A DNA stretch of 64,000 nucleotides, taken from Obelidium mucronatum (lineage: Eukaryota; Chytridiomycota; Chytridiomycetes; Chytridiales; Chytriomycetaceae). The first letter of the stretch is position 1. Every line of letters starts with the position of its first letter. The position numbers and the translations under genes are program-made. The DNA is taken from assembly GCA_025765595.1 (NCBI GenBank), contig JAIVFH010000130.1, forward strand, positions 20,693-84,692, written 5' to 3'. The notes beneath the pieces are model-generated. The model was given only the letters and a program-made list of their open reading frames with translations, made no database searches and was not told where the DNA came from. Positions 50,962-61,612 of the stretch are shown in pieces.

Positions 50962-52300
50962 ATGTCAAATGCCAACTTGCTTCAAATCCCGAATGAGCTG
51001 ATTCATAAGATTGCTCTCTGCCTGCCTTGTAATTCACAAATAAGCAATGTTGCCTTGGCCTTCAAATCAAGCTTCACTGCCTTAATCCTTTACGACGCAG
51101 GCGACTTTGCCTACAGACACGTGGAGTCTCAAGTGAAAGCATCGAAACTTCAAAGCATCTCCGAGTTTCTGAAAGAAAATAACACTTACGGGTCAGGATG
51201 GCTCCGTCTTCCATTCTTCTACAAGGTGGCCTTTTATGGGTACCTGCATCTTGGCCAAACAACAATCACCCACGATCTTCTCTTAAACGGCTGTAAACTA
51301 TCTGAGTCTTTATCTCTCCGCTTACACGAGACACTTTCAAACAAAAATCGACTCCACTTTGATTCTGACCACAGTGGCGCTCTTTACTTGGCGATTATCC
51401 GGAATGACCTGGAAACTGTTAAGTTCCTGCTGGAGCTGCCAAAATGTGACCCAAGTGCTTCTAGTAATCGGGCTCTTATTCTTGCAGCAAAAGCATCAAC
51501 GAGAACAAAGGGCTCATCCATCTTTCATGTCCTCCTCAATGACCCACGGACCGATCCGACAGACCAGCACAACAGCTGTTACCTGGAAGCGGCGACTCGC
51601 GGGAACTTGGAGATTATTCGGCTTCTGACAAGCGATCCTCGAATTGACCCAGCAGTACATGATAATTCGGCGGTGATAAACGCGGCTGTAGGTGGCCATA
51701 GTAGCCGTTGTTGAATTCTTGCTGTCGTTACCGAAAGTGGATCCATCGCTGCCAAAATAACTCTGCATTCTATAAAGCTGTGCGAATGAAGCATTGGGAT
51801 GTTGTTCGTCTCTTGCTGATGGACAAACGCGTGGATCCATCGACTCATTTGGACGTTCTTCTCGCATTTGCAGACGAAAACCAAGTAGAGCTGTTGAAAC
51901 GAGTCGTGTGTGACCCTAGAGTCGATGTAGAAAAATATGCGTGGATGGGAATAGAGATCGCAGCAAGACAAGGATACGCTGGCTGTTATTTCCTTGTTGC
52001 TCGAGTTTGTGAATGATGATTCAGTGTTGAACCATGAACTAAGCAGCATTGACAGAGTCGATACGGAACAATCATATGGAGGCGGTTAAAGCTCTTTTGA
52101 GGGATTCAAGAATCGATGGGAGCGTGGCTCTTCAAGTGGCTGCTCGCTATGGGAGAGTTGAGATGAAAGTTACTCTTGGGAAAAGACGGGGTGGATCCAA
52201 CGGCAGATTCCAACTATCCTTTGCGTCTTGCTACTGAAAATCGACATGATGAATTTGTCGAAATGCTGTTGGAAGATGATCGCGTCATGTCGAGTATTTA
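50962..52300 (+). pseudogene. F-box-like ankyrin-repeat protein, frameshifted
   Basis: The first frame runs 50962-51714: an F-box-like start (LLQIPNELIHKIALCLPCNS), then ankyrin-type units such as LYLAIIRNDLETVKFLLELP and YLEAATRGNLEIIRLLTSDP. The same repeat pattern continues in other frames: VVEFLLSLPKVDPSLP (51722-51770), AFYKAVRMKHWDVVRLLLMD (51770-52010), TESIRNNHMEAVKALLRDSR (52049-52170), and a last piece to about 52300. At least four single-base shifts are needed (near 51710, 51760, 51990, 52040). The gene is either dead or mis-assembled. Such proteins form large families in chytrids. Confidence 0.7.
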
Positions 52301-52387
52301 ATCACGTGATCGCGGACCCATGTGTGCAAACAACAATAAGAGGATGATAAGAAAAGCATTCACAATAATAACAAAACCATCTCAAAA

Positions 52388-53250
52388 ATGTCAATCGTTG
52401 AATCTACTCTGAACACTGCAACGTCCGTTGCGTCTGCTGGATACAAAGTACGTGGCTAGATTGTAGTCAAAGTTCCTAGTAGTGCTTGGGGATTAACGCT
52501 TCTTTCCCTGAAGGTTGTCGAGCCATTCGTTCCGCAAACAATCAAAGACTCTGTCGTATCACCCACACTGTCTTATGCTTCTGGCGTCAAGGACTCGGTC
52601 GTTGCTAACGGTGTTCTACCTGCTGCGTTTGCGGTTGTTTCAGATGCGAAAACACTGGCACTTGACACGGCCTCTTCAGCTACCTCAATCGCTATTCGGC
52701 ACTGCTCAATCTTACAAGAACTATGCTGTTGGAACCGCAGTTTGGGCCATCAATGGAGCGACTACAACCATCACTGCATACCCCCCATCACCAATTCGTG
52801 ACGTTCTCACAGAAGCCCTTTCAAACGCCCAAGCTGTTCGAAAAGATCCTGTTGGGACTTTGAAGCCATATGTCCCTGCATTTGGTATGTTCTTATACCT
52901 TGGCTTTGTTACTGCTTGGCTAACCATACACTTTCGTTTTTAGTTGTACACACCAGCGAAAGAACTTACGAAATCGTCGCAGAAAACATTGAGCAGACCA
53001 AGGAGACAGTGAATGCAACAACAGGATACTGTTGTCAGTCCGCGTGAATGGCACCGTTGAATATGTCACTTCAATTCCACGTGTGCATTCGGTGATTGGA
53101 CAATTGAACGCAATTGCCGGGCCAGTCCTTGAAAAGATTAAAGGGGGTGCTACTGTGTCTGCAGCCGAGGCGGAGGCTGAGATAGCCCCAGCAGCCGCCC
53201 AGCCAAGTAAACAATACAAAAACAAACGAGTCGGAAACCAGGCGTTTTTA
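52388..53250 (+). pseudogene. Lipid-droplet (perilipin/REF-like) protein, frameshifted
   Basis: Exon 1, 52388-52447 (MSIVESTLNTATSVASAGYK), splices at GTACGT to VVEPFVPQTIKDSVVSPTLS. A run of amphipathic Ala/Ser/Val/Thr/Asp segments follows (SYASGVKDSVVAN, VSDAKTLALDT). Near 52690 the frame shifts to LFGTAQSYKNYAVGTAVWAI and PSPIRDVLTEALSNAQAVRK; GTATGT then joins to VHTSERTYEIVAENIEQTKE. Another shift near 53035 leads to VEYVTSIPRVHSVIGQLNAI and an Ala/Glu tail. The 11-mer amphipathic pattern is typical of perilipin and rubber-elongation-factor proteins that coat lipid droplets. The two shifts may be assembly errors. Confidence 0.5.
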
Positions 53251-53410
53251 TTTGTTTTTCTTTCATTCTCTACATGTGCAGTAAGGATGCCCAGTCAGCA
53301 TCAGAAATAAACAGTTACTTCTTATTATGTTTTTATTGATTTATGGGTTTAAAGTTAGACTGCTAATTTACAAAACAAAACAAAAAAGAAGGCTGGTTGA
53401 TTGTTCGCGT

Positions 53411-54892
53411 TCAAGCAAGTAACGGCGACTCTTCTGTTGCCTCAAAGGCTGCAGATGTTGCATGAGGCACAACTCCCATCTCCATGGACTCCACTCCTAT
53501 TTTAGTGACCAAAGTTACAGAAACAAGGAATCCAATACCCAATAACCCTGAAACCACAAAATAGAGTGCTTGTGGCCACACATCAACTGTAGATCGATAC
53601 ACCACATTCCCAAAGAAAGTCCCCGCCAATGCCACAACCCTCTCGAAAATAGCGACACTCGAAAACAAGCGGCCCTGAAACGACGGCGGCACCAAAGTTG
53701 ACAGAAGCGATCGAATTGTTGGACTGGCAAACGCGCTCAACGATGAAGGCAGTGTGCTTGCAAAAAACTCGGCCTCGGTACGCGAAGCCCCATAGCAGAG
53801 CTGTGCAAACGCGGCCATAAAGATTCCGAAACGAAGCAGTCCCACTTCACTGGTTACCTTGTGGATGCCTTGTCGTTTCAACATCCGCAGAAGGAATGGC
53901 CCAATAAGCATGAGAATTGTGATTCGTTGCACTGAAGTTAGAAGAATGAGTTGCCCCATTTTCATTGAATCGAATCCGAATTGTTTTGCAGGGTATAGGA
54001 GAAAAAGGATGCTTCCCGATGTCATGGCGAATCCCTGGATCGTGGCAACAGCAACAAGGGCGGCCGCAGTCCTGATGCCAAAGATGGACTTCAAAGTTCT
54101 TGCCGTAGTCAATAATGATTCCGAAAATACTGACGTGAGTGTTTTTTTGTGGCTGGTGTCATTGGTAGTGGGTACTCTTGCGTTTGAAGATGAGGCCAAC
54201 AACGAGTTTTCAGATTCCGGAAAAAGAAATAGAAGATGTAAAAGTGTGATGGAGGCAGCGCAAAACATGACCAAGAAAGTTGCTGGGAACCCAAATTGTC
54301 GGGTAATCAAGCCACCAATTAAAGGACCCGTCGACATTGCAATGGACAAGACACTTTCTTGGAAGATAAAGTACTTTGTTCGCTCAAGTGCCTCGCTTGT
54401 ATCGCTTATGTAAGCCATGGCACTCAGCATTATGACTGACATTCCGCCAGTGGCGCCGGACAACACATACACCGGAAGCAGCATTGCAAACGGCACTTCG
54501 AAGAGGGATGAAGATAAAAAAGCAGCTGACTGAAGGAGCATAGAGAAGCTTGCCATTATCATTGCCTTCCTTCTTCCCAGCAGGTCGATAATGTATCCGG
54601 CACAAATTAGCATCAATGTCGCTGGTATGTCCTCGGCAAGATTGAACCAAAGCGTCCATGAAGAAACAATGGCTTGTACTTCAGATCGCTTGGCACAGGA
54701 AGCGTAGTCCAAATCAAGAAGGTTTGTGCGTGTGAGAACAGTTGGGGCACCACCACTGCTGCTCAAGTCACGGCATACAATCAGAAGTAATAGTTGCGCG
54801 AAAGGCATAATTCCAATCATTGCACCAAAAAGGTACAGGAATACAACAAGGAGCGCATGGAAGGGATGTGGCTGGAAAAGGGGGCGGGCCAT
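53411..54892 (-). CDS. MFS transporter 2 (SLC46-like family), intronless
   Basis: 493 residues from ATG 54892 (MARPLFQPHPFHALLVVF). Twelve predicted helices. It shares with its paralogues PFAQLLLLIVCRD, an early Cys (YASCAKRSEVQA), YISDTSEALERTKYF, STGPLIGGLI, SVFSESLLTTARTLKSIFGI, QRITILMLIGPFLL and PTIRSLLSTLVPPSFQGRLF, and the acidic tail ending ESPLLA, like a dileucine sorting signal. No intron at the position used by transporters 1 and 3. The family includes proton-coupled folate and heme-related carriers; the substrate here is unknown. Confidence 0.88.
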   Translation of the reverse strand: MARPLFQPHPFHALLVVFLYLFGAMIGIMPFAQLLLLIVCRDLSSSGGAPTVLTRTNLLDLDYASCAKRSEVQAIVSSWTLWFNLAEDIPATLMLICAGYIIDLLGRRKAMIMASFSMLLQSAAFLSSSLFEVPFAMLLPVYVLSGATGGMSVIMLSAMAYISDTSEALERTKYFIFQESVLSIAMSTGPLIGGLITRQFGFPATFLVMFCAASITLLHLLFLFPESENSLLASSSNARVPTTNDTSHKKTLTSVFSESLLTTARTLKSIFGIRTAAALVAVATIQGFAMTSGSILFLLYPAKQFGFDSMKMGQLILLTSVQRITILMLIGPFLLRMLKRQGIHKVTSEVGLLRFGIFMAAFAQLCYGASRTEAEFFASTLPSSLSAFASPTIRSLLSTLVPPSFQGRLFSSVAIFERVVALAGTFFGNVVYRSTVDVWPQALYFVVSGLLGIGFLVSVTLVTKIGVESMEMGVVPHATSAAFEATEESPLLA

Positions 54893-55169
54893 ACAGTCGT
54901 TTTTCGGATGGGAGAAAAAATGTCGGATGCGGAATGCAAGATTTCCTGGGTTCCGCGATTGCAACACACAAAATGCAATTGGTTACTTTGTTCCGCACAA
55001 ATAGCACCACCTTAATTGACATGAACGCATATTCCGTTGACTTTCGGACATAATTCCACACGGCCAAATTATTTATGTTTCGACTGCAAGAAAGAAGCAA
55101 ACGCATACGATATTGTATCAAAAAATATCTTTATATACACGCATTAAAATTTTCTGTTTTTGTGGCGTT
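54893..55169. other. Intergenic gap
   Basis: 277 bases upstream of transporter 2 and downstream of transporter 3. No gene seen. Confidence 0.5.
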
Positions 55170-56679
55170 TCATGATAGTAATGCCGTTGTTTCGTCTTCA
55201 ACCACTGATTGATTCCTCTCATGCCCCGCGACGACAATTTCGGTCACACCACCCAAGTGCATTTCGGCAACTCCTTGATTTGTAACAAAGAGAACAGAAA
55301 TCAAGAAACCGAGTCCCAAAACGCTAGACATAATAAAGAAAATAGCTTGAGGCATAAACTCTACAGTGGACCTGTATATGAAATTGACGACGACAGTTGC
55401 AAAAAGGAGAGAAACAGCTTCAAAAAGCCGAATACTGGAAAAAAGGCGACCTTGATGGGACGGTGGAACCAGAGTGCTCAAAATTGAGCGTATTGTTGGA
55501 GCAGCAAACGAGCTCATCGCTGCAGGAATGGTATCTATCACATATCATAAGCAAACGATTCACGAGCCAAATAAACCGACAAAAAATAATGCTCCAAAAC
55601 TTACTCATTATGAACTGCCTTTCTGTTACAGCCAGGCCATAGCCCAATTCAGAAGTACAAGCCATAAGAAGCCCAAACCTCAAAGCCCACACTTCGCAAG
55701 ATATCTTGTTCACGCCGCGAGATTTCGCAAAGCTTAAAAGACTCGGTAGAAGAAGAGAAAGCCAGATGATTCGTTGAACAGATAATGTAAAAATGAACTG
55801 CCCAATGTCGTATGCTGCCCATCCAAATCGCTTAGCCGGATACAATAGAAACATGATTTGTGCACCGGACTGCGCAAACCCTTGTAAAGTCACGATTGCA
55901 ATTAGGGCAGTAGCCGTTCCGAACTTGAACACTTGTCTCATTGTCAGAGTTGAAGAAGCTATGGACTCGGAAAACACAACCGGAAGAGACTTGTGACTTC
56001 TTTCGACTGCAGAATTTGGTTCCGAATCCGGGAAAACAAAGAGCAGAAATAAGAGCAGAATAAATCCAAGGACCAGTTCCGCAGCAAAGACCGAAGCAAA
56101 CCCGAAGTTCTTTGTGACAAACCCGCCAAAAAAGGGGCCCAAAGACATTGCAATGGCCATCGCTCCGTCCATCATCATAAAGTACTTTGTCCGTTCCGAT
56201 GCTTCGGTGGTGTCTGCAATATACGCTGACACTGCCAAGAAAGTCAGTGAGATGCCACCGGTAAGACCACTCAGAAAGTACGAGAGAACATAGAGAGAAA
56301 GTGGAACAGTTTCAAAGAAGAGTGCCGCGCAAAGATACGCACACGAGTTGACAACCAGAGAGGCACAAGCCACTGCCATCGCCCTCCGCCTCCCAAAGAT
56401 GTCAACAAAGTACCCAGCCACTACAAGAACAGCCAGTGCTGGTATTTCTTGCGCAAGATGAAACCAAACGGCCCAGCTTGCCACTAGAGCTTGAACGTCG
56501 GCCCGTTGAGCGCAAGATGTGTAGTCAACCGTTGCTATCGTACTGTTGCCAATTCGTTCAATATCCCGACACGCAAGAAGAACTTGTAGTTGCTGAAAGG
56601 GTAACCCTCCTAGCATGTATGCTAGCATGTAGACTGTTGCTGCAAATAGGGCATATGCGGGATGTGGTGATAACGCCAT
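55170..56679 (-). CDS. MFS transporter 3 (SLC46-like family)
   Basis: Exons 55604-56679 and 55170-55533; 479 residues. The start MALSPHPAYALFAATVYML matches its paralogues. The single intron (55534-55603, GTAAGT...GATAG) falls in phase 1 at the same aligned residue as the repeat-filled intron of transporter 1, and joins RQFIMNTIPAAMSSFAAPTI. Marks: PFQQLQVLLACRD, YTSCAQRADVQALVASWAVW, YIADTTEASERTKYFMMMDG, LGPFFGGFVTKNFGFA, QRIIWLSLLLPSLL and STLVPPSHQGRLFSSIRLFE. The C-terminus is acidic and ends TTALLS. Confidence 0.88.
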
Positions 56680-56769
56680 TGGTCGGGTGGCACAAAGTCT
56701 TTTTTACCAAAGGGTCAAATAAATAATTTACAAAACTGAGCAGCAGTAATTCATATTTATAAAAATAAA

Positions 56770-58422
56770 TTAAGCAAGTAGAGGGGTCTCTTCAGTCGCT
56801 CTGTTACTTGAATCAAGAACTTCCTCTGATGTCTCTTCCGAAGTGCCACTTGCAACCCGCATTGCCTCTACAGTATTACGGCGAAGGAACAACGCACAAA
56901 CAACACTGGCTAATACATACAGCCCACCCATTACGAAAAACAACGCTTGAGGGGCAACTTCGACGGTCGCCAAATAAATCTTGTTGGTCACAAACATTGC
57001 ACCCAGTCCAGTGATTGATCCAAACAGTTGCACGGAACCAAATAATCTTCCTTGATAGCTTGCCGGAACCAACGTCGATAAGATTGAGCGCAGTGACGGG
57101 GCCGCAAATGCAGAGAGTGAAACAGGCAACGCTGCGAGCCAAAACTCGGTAGACGTGTAAGAGATTCCAAAACAAAATTCTCCAATTGCAGCCATGAGAA
57201 CGCTGAATTGAATGAGGTTGATTTCACTGGAGAGCTTGTTGCGATTGCTGCTTGTAAGAATCCGTTGAATGATTGGAAGGCCCAATGTGAGCAACCCAAT
57301 TCTCAAGAAGGAGACGAAAGAAATAAAAGACCCCAGCTCTAAACTAGACCAACCAAATGTTTTTGACGGGTATAGAACAAACATCAAGTTGGATGCACTC
57401 CCTGAAATGACAAAGATTGTCAAGAGGACAAGAATACCAAAAGATGCCTTGTATGAGAAGAGAAGCTTGATGGTAGACATTGTTGATGAAACTGAGTCGA
57501 CAAAGATGGTTGTGAGACTTTTGGGAGCTTCTTCTTCTTCCTCTTTTGCCAACGGAATATCAGGAAACCTGTTTTTCAGATGGTCACAAAAAACTAACAA
57601 CTAAAACTTAACTAAAACTAAAACTTACAAGAAAATCAGATAAATCAGCAAGAAAGCAACCAGAGTAAACATGAGTGCAAACACTGCATAGAATCCCATA
57701 AGTCGTGCCAACAAGCCTCCCACCAAGGGACCCAAGCACAACGAAAGAACCATAGCGCAAGATTGAATCATGAAATATTGAGTTCTTGTAACGGTATTTG
57801 TAGAGATGGAGATGTAACTCGCCACCGACAAATCTGTCAACATGGTGCTTCCGGAACAGCCGAGAAGGACGTAGAGTACTATGAATACGCTCGTAGGAAT
57901 CTGTCTTACAGCTGCAATCATATACACGATTGAAGAAATCAACAGGGCAACTGACCAAAAAAAAAAAAGGTAATCAAATTAAATGACAAATTCAAGATGA
58001 AAATCAAATAACGCAATTACCATGAGAGATAATCAGAGCGCTTCTGCGTCCAACTTTGTCAATAAAGTATCCAGCAAAGATTGTAACAATAATAGATGGG
58101 ATCTTGTTTCAGAGAACGGGGAGGAAGGGTGAGTATCAGATTTCCCGGAAAGCTGAGAGATGAAACTGCAACCATTGATAGCTACCTGCTCGGCCAAGTT
58201 CAAGTTAAGAACCAAGGAGGCCATTTCAGAGTTTACATCCGTGCGTCTGGCACAGCGTTCGTATTCATCGTCAGTGATGGTGAAGGTCTGCACCCGGTCA
58301 ATTTGGTGGCAGATCGTAACAATGAGCAGCTGTTGGAATGGCAGCGCTGCGATCAGGCCAGAGAAGTAACTCACAAAGCACACTGCAATTGCATGTGCTG
58401 GATGCGCCGTCAACCGTGTCAT
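56770..58422 (-). CDS. MFS transporter 4 (SLC46-like family), one phase break
   Basis: Exons 58186-58422, 58021-58102, 57629-57950 and 56770-57593. The start MTRLTAHPAHAIAVC and PFQQLLIVTIC follow the family. Exon 2 gives IPSIIVTIFAGYFIDKVGRR. Exon 3 has YISISTNTVTRTQYFMIQSC and LGPLVGGLLARL. Exon 4 carries PSLRSILSTLVPASYQGRLF and a tail ending EETPLLA. The exon 3/exon 4 join is one base out of phase: the T run after the acceptor at 57594 has six T where five would fit. Either the base count is wrong or the gene is dead. It lacks the late intron of transporters 1 and 3 and has three early introns instead. Confidence 0.75.
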
Positions 58423-58657
58423 TTTGGGGACTGAATTTGCTGCAAAGCTTTTTTTGTTTGAGGCGGTGTTAGCCGGATGAGGCTGTGGCCCACGAAATTT
58501 ATGTAGAGATACAAACTGGTAAATAAATAGCCAGCCACTCAATTCTTCAAAACAGTAATCGCATAGGACAATCGGTTTTGAACGGGTATAGCTTGACGAC
58601 GCTTTGAATAAACCAGAAGAAAATTGTTTTATAAAATCACTCATAAAATTCAAGAAC

Positions 58658-59212
58658 ATGGCTTCAACACTCAGCTCCACCGACTCTCTTACCAACCTGA
58701 TCAGCGCAGGAACATCTCCAATCATCTATGAGATCAATTTAAGTGTCCCTAAAGAGAAGGCTCGTGCATATCTCGATTATTTGACCACCTTCACCAAAAA
58801 TGTGTGTGCCACAGTTGAAGGTTTGTTATTGTAGAACGATCTCTCGTTTTTTAAGTATCTCCCCGAGCATTAAAAAAGAAGGGGATATACGCGATGCACA
58901 CCCCGATGGATGTGCTTTTTTGAGTCTGCACAGTGTTGGATAGATATCTAATCGTCCAAACTTGACCACAAACCAAATTCAGGATTCACCAAATGCAACG
59001 TATTCACCCAACCCAAACCAACGGGACTTCACTGGTTGAGTGAGGAAGGAGATTCGAAAGTTTACCTGGTGGTTCATTACCATATTGATTCCGAACAACA
59101 CCTCAATGCGTACCTGGAAACCAAGCAAGACGCCATGGCAAAGCAAGATCAGGAGAAATGGGGATTTTTGGTTATCAACAGGAGAATCTTGAGACTGCAG
59201 TTGACTGCTTGA
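58658..59212 (+). CDS. DUF4286-like small ferredoxin-fold protein
   Basis: Exons 58658-58820 and 58983-59212; 130 residues joined as CATVEG-FTKCNVFTQPKPT. The pattern IIYEINLSVPKEKARAYLDY followed by VYLVVHYHIDSEQHLNAYLE is that of DUF4286, a dimeric alpha-beta barrel family related to antibiotic-biosynthesis monooxygenases. The role is unknown. Single copy, no signal peptide. It is divergent from transporter 4 (235 nt between starts). Confidence 0.65.
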
Positions 59213-59363
59213 AAATAAGGGGCTGAGAAGCTTCCAAAAAAAAAATGTATAAAAAATGGTCAAATAAATAGTTATGAAATAGGAGGCAAATATCATGTTT
59301 AATGAGTTAATCGGAAAACGATTGCGAATAAAGTTGAGATAAGTTGGATGAAATTCAACGAAA

Positions 59364-60223
59364 TCACATGCATGGTTCTGGCAAAGGAGCATCTTCTGGA
59401 ATTGGGTCGTGGATTACTTGTCCAACATAAAAGTATTTGTCGTGCTTCTCGTAAAAGTCAGACCACGTACTCAGGGACTTTGAGTCTTTTTCATTAGAAT
59501 CCCTCTCTTCCAAAAACGAAAAAAAAAGGGTGGGTAACTGCTCACCTCGATTTCCGCCTCAGAAAGACCTCGTAAATCAGGAATCAGGTGCGTTTCAAAA
59601 CATCCAGTAATGTAGGCTCTTGCAGCGTCAACACCAGCAAAAAACTTGTATCCGCCTTCCTTTCCATAGTATTTTTCTCCAGCAGATACATCATAAACTT
59701 TTCCATTGATTGCGAGATAAATCGGCTTGGAGGGATCGGAACCATCGTATTGCTTGAGTTCAGCTGTCGTGAGAGTAATGTGTTTTCGCTGTTTTCGATT
59801 TGTTTAGAAACAAAAGAAGATAGAATGGACGAGAGATATGGCATCAAGAGGAAGGAGGGAAGCACTGCTGCGACGCACCTCTGAATTGTTGATCGCTGCT
59901 GATGGGGATGTCGATGCAGGAGTTGATTGTGGAACTTCCTCCCTCTTGATGCCATGCGCCCAATCTTTCAACGCGTCACTCACCGGAATCAACTTCCACA
60001 GCTTGTGTGGATTGTATCCAAAAGTGAGTGAATTTGTCAGCACAAAAGAGACTGAGGCAGTTGTGGCCAGCATCAGAAGCACTGCAACCAGGAACCCAAC
60101 GCAGGACGAAGAGGCGGAACCTTTGACGGCGGTCTTTGTGGTGGTTTTCGCCTTTGGAGGAGCAGCGGTGGTGGAAGCGGCTGGCTGTTCAGGTTTGCGT
60201 TGTCGAAGTTCCTGTTCTGTCAT
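59364..60223 (-). CDS. Membrane-anchored cytochrome-b5-like heme/steroid-binding protein (PGRMC/Dap1-like)
   Basis: Exons 59879-60223, 59546-59788 and 59364-59504; 242 residues. A 40-residue basic N-terminus, then one membrane helix (CVGFLVAVLLMLATTASVSF), then a spacer. The heme domain covers about residues 116-210: ITLTTAELKQYDGSDPSKPI, YLAINGKVYDVSAG, YYGKEGGYKFFAGVDAARAY and FETHLIPDLRGLSEAE. The axial Tyr pair of the MAPR family is present (YDVSAG, KYYG). These proteins bind heme and regulate P450 sterol enzymes in the ER. Intron 2 is only 41 nt (GTGAGC...GAAGAG), and intron 1 uses GTGCGT. Confidence 0.88.
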
Positions 60224-60290
60224 TGTTTTTGAATAAAGACATAGTGGAATTGTGATGGTTATGACTTTCTTTCATTCATTTACACAATAT

Positions 60291-60956
60291 TCATTTGCTG
60301 CTGCTAGAAAACTTTCCAAAATACGACGGCATGTTCTCCGTTTTTTTCAGACACGTCCTGAGGCGATCCATGAAACCAGAATCCTCAATGTGCTGCAACT
60401 CACCCTTGTTCACTTTCGCAATCAGTTTCGAAACATCAAATATCTGCAATTTTCCAACCACATCTCTTTCATTGAATAGAGATTTGGAACAAAGAATCAC
60501 ACTTCCGTCGTTAAAGTCTTGCCAGATTGTAAAAACCAAGCGTCCACTTTCGCATGCTTCCTCTTGTGGGCGAGCACTATGCACAAAAGGGATAACTCGG
60601 GGGTCATCTTCGTCGAGATCATCCACGTTGACGTAGCTGGCTTGGACAAGCCGAACTGGACTCCAAGTAATTTGTAAACAGAGAAACTCCCGGGAAAAGT
60701 CATGTTGCTCAGGAATTAGACTGTTGGCTACTATGGCAACTCCCGCCCCGTTTGCCCGTTGGAAGGCGGCAGTCTCTTCTGCAGCCTTATGGATCAACTT
60801 GCACATTAATTTGTGAGCGGGCCAATGGGCTTTTTGACAGGCTTCTGAACAGTATCGAATAACGCGGCATTCAGAGCACTTTTTGGTGCTCCCGCCTGCG
60901 AAGCAGACGTGGCAGGTTGCGCCAAACTTGTGTTGTGGTTTGTTGTTGCCATTCAT
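60291..60956 (-). CDS. MYND zinc-finger protein
   Basis: 221 residues, single exon. The MYND finger lies near the N-terminus: CHVCFAGGSTKKCSECRVIR followed by YCSEACQKAHWPAHKLMC, with all seven Cys and the His in place. The remainder (LVFTIWQDFNDGSVILCSKS, CLQITWSPVRLVQ) is beta-rich without a SET domain, so methyltransferase activity is not expected. MYND fingers bind proline-rich peptides. Function otherwise unknown. Confidence 0.82.
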   Translation of the reverse strand: MNGNNKPQHKFGATCHVCFAGGSTKKCSECRVIRYCSEACQKAHWPAHKLMCKLIHKAAEETAAFQRANGAGVAIVANSLIPEQHDFSREFLCLQITWSPVRLVQASYVNVDDLDEDDPRVIPFVHSARPQEEACESGRLVFTIWQDFNDGSVILCSKSLFNERDVVGKLQIFDVSKLIAKVNKGELQHIEDSGFMDRLRTCLKKTENMPSYFGKFSSSSK

Positions 60957-61612
60957 TGTCGTAGGGTGTCTTGAAATATTTTCAGGGAAAAAATGAAATT
61001 GAAGGTGGATTTTCCGACTTTAGATAAATAAGGGCATAGCAACCATATTTTAAGACTTGACTATATTTAAGAGGGGAATTATTCCTTTGCTGTTTCAAAA
61101 CCAACCGAAGCCGGTCGTCGAGCCGAGGATCATCTACTTATTGAAATAACAATCTATTTGTAATTGGTAGTAAGAAGTATTGAATGGGGAAAGTAATTGA
61201 TAAATAGAACCTTCTACATAAAACAGGGAAAAACCAGTCGACCGGCTTCGCAATCACTTTTTTGGAAGCCGAAGTTCAAAAGAAAATTGCACGACTTTCG
61301 GGTCACTATCCACGACAATCAAAAGTCAACCACGGTTTATAAAGCTGACTCGAACAAGTGGAAATCCCGGGTTTTTGGGAAACGGGCATGGAAAAAAGGA
61401 CTCACAAGTAAAGTCACTAAAGTATGCGGGGAAATTACTAAGTAAGGACTCTCCAAGCCCCAATTGCCTCTTTTTGGAAGGTAACAATTTCTTTGTAGCA
61501 GATACATGGATAGTCTTGAATTTTAGTTTTCTTCTTTCTTTCTTTCTTTCTTTTTTTGTAAAGTGAATGGAGTAATTTTTTATTTTGTATCTGAAATAAT
61601 AATAATTTGATA
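60957..61612. other. Intergenic gap with a 12-bp inverted repeat
   Basis: 656 bases with no gene I can support. CGAAGCCGGTCG at 61106-61117 and its exact inverse CGACCGGCTTCG at 61239-61250 could pair. A TTTC microsatellite lies near 61530-61555. Confidence 0.5.
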
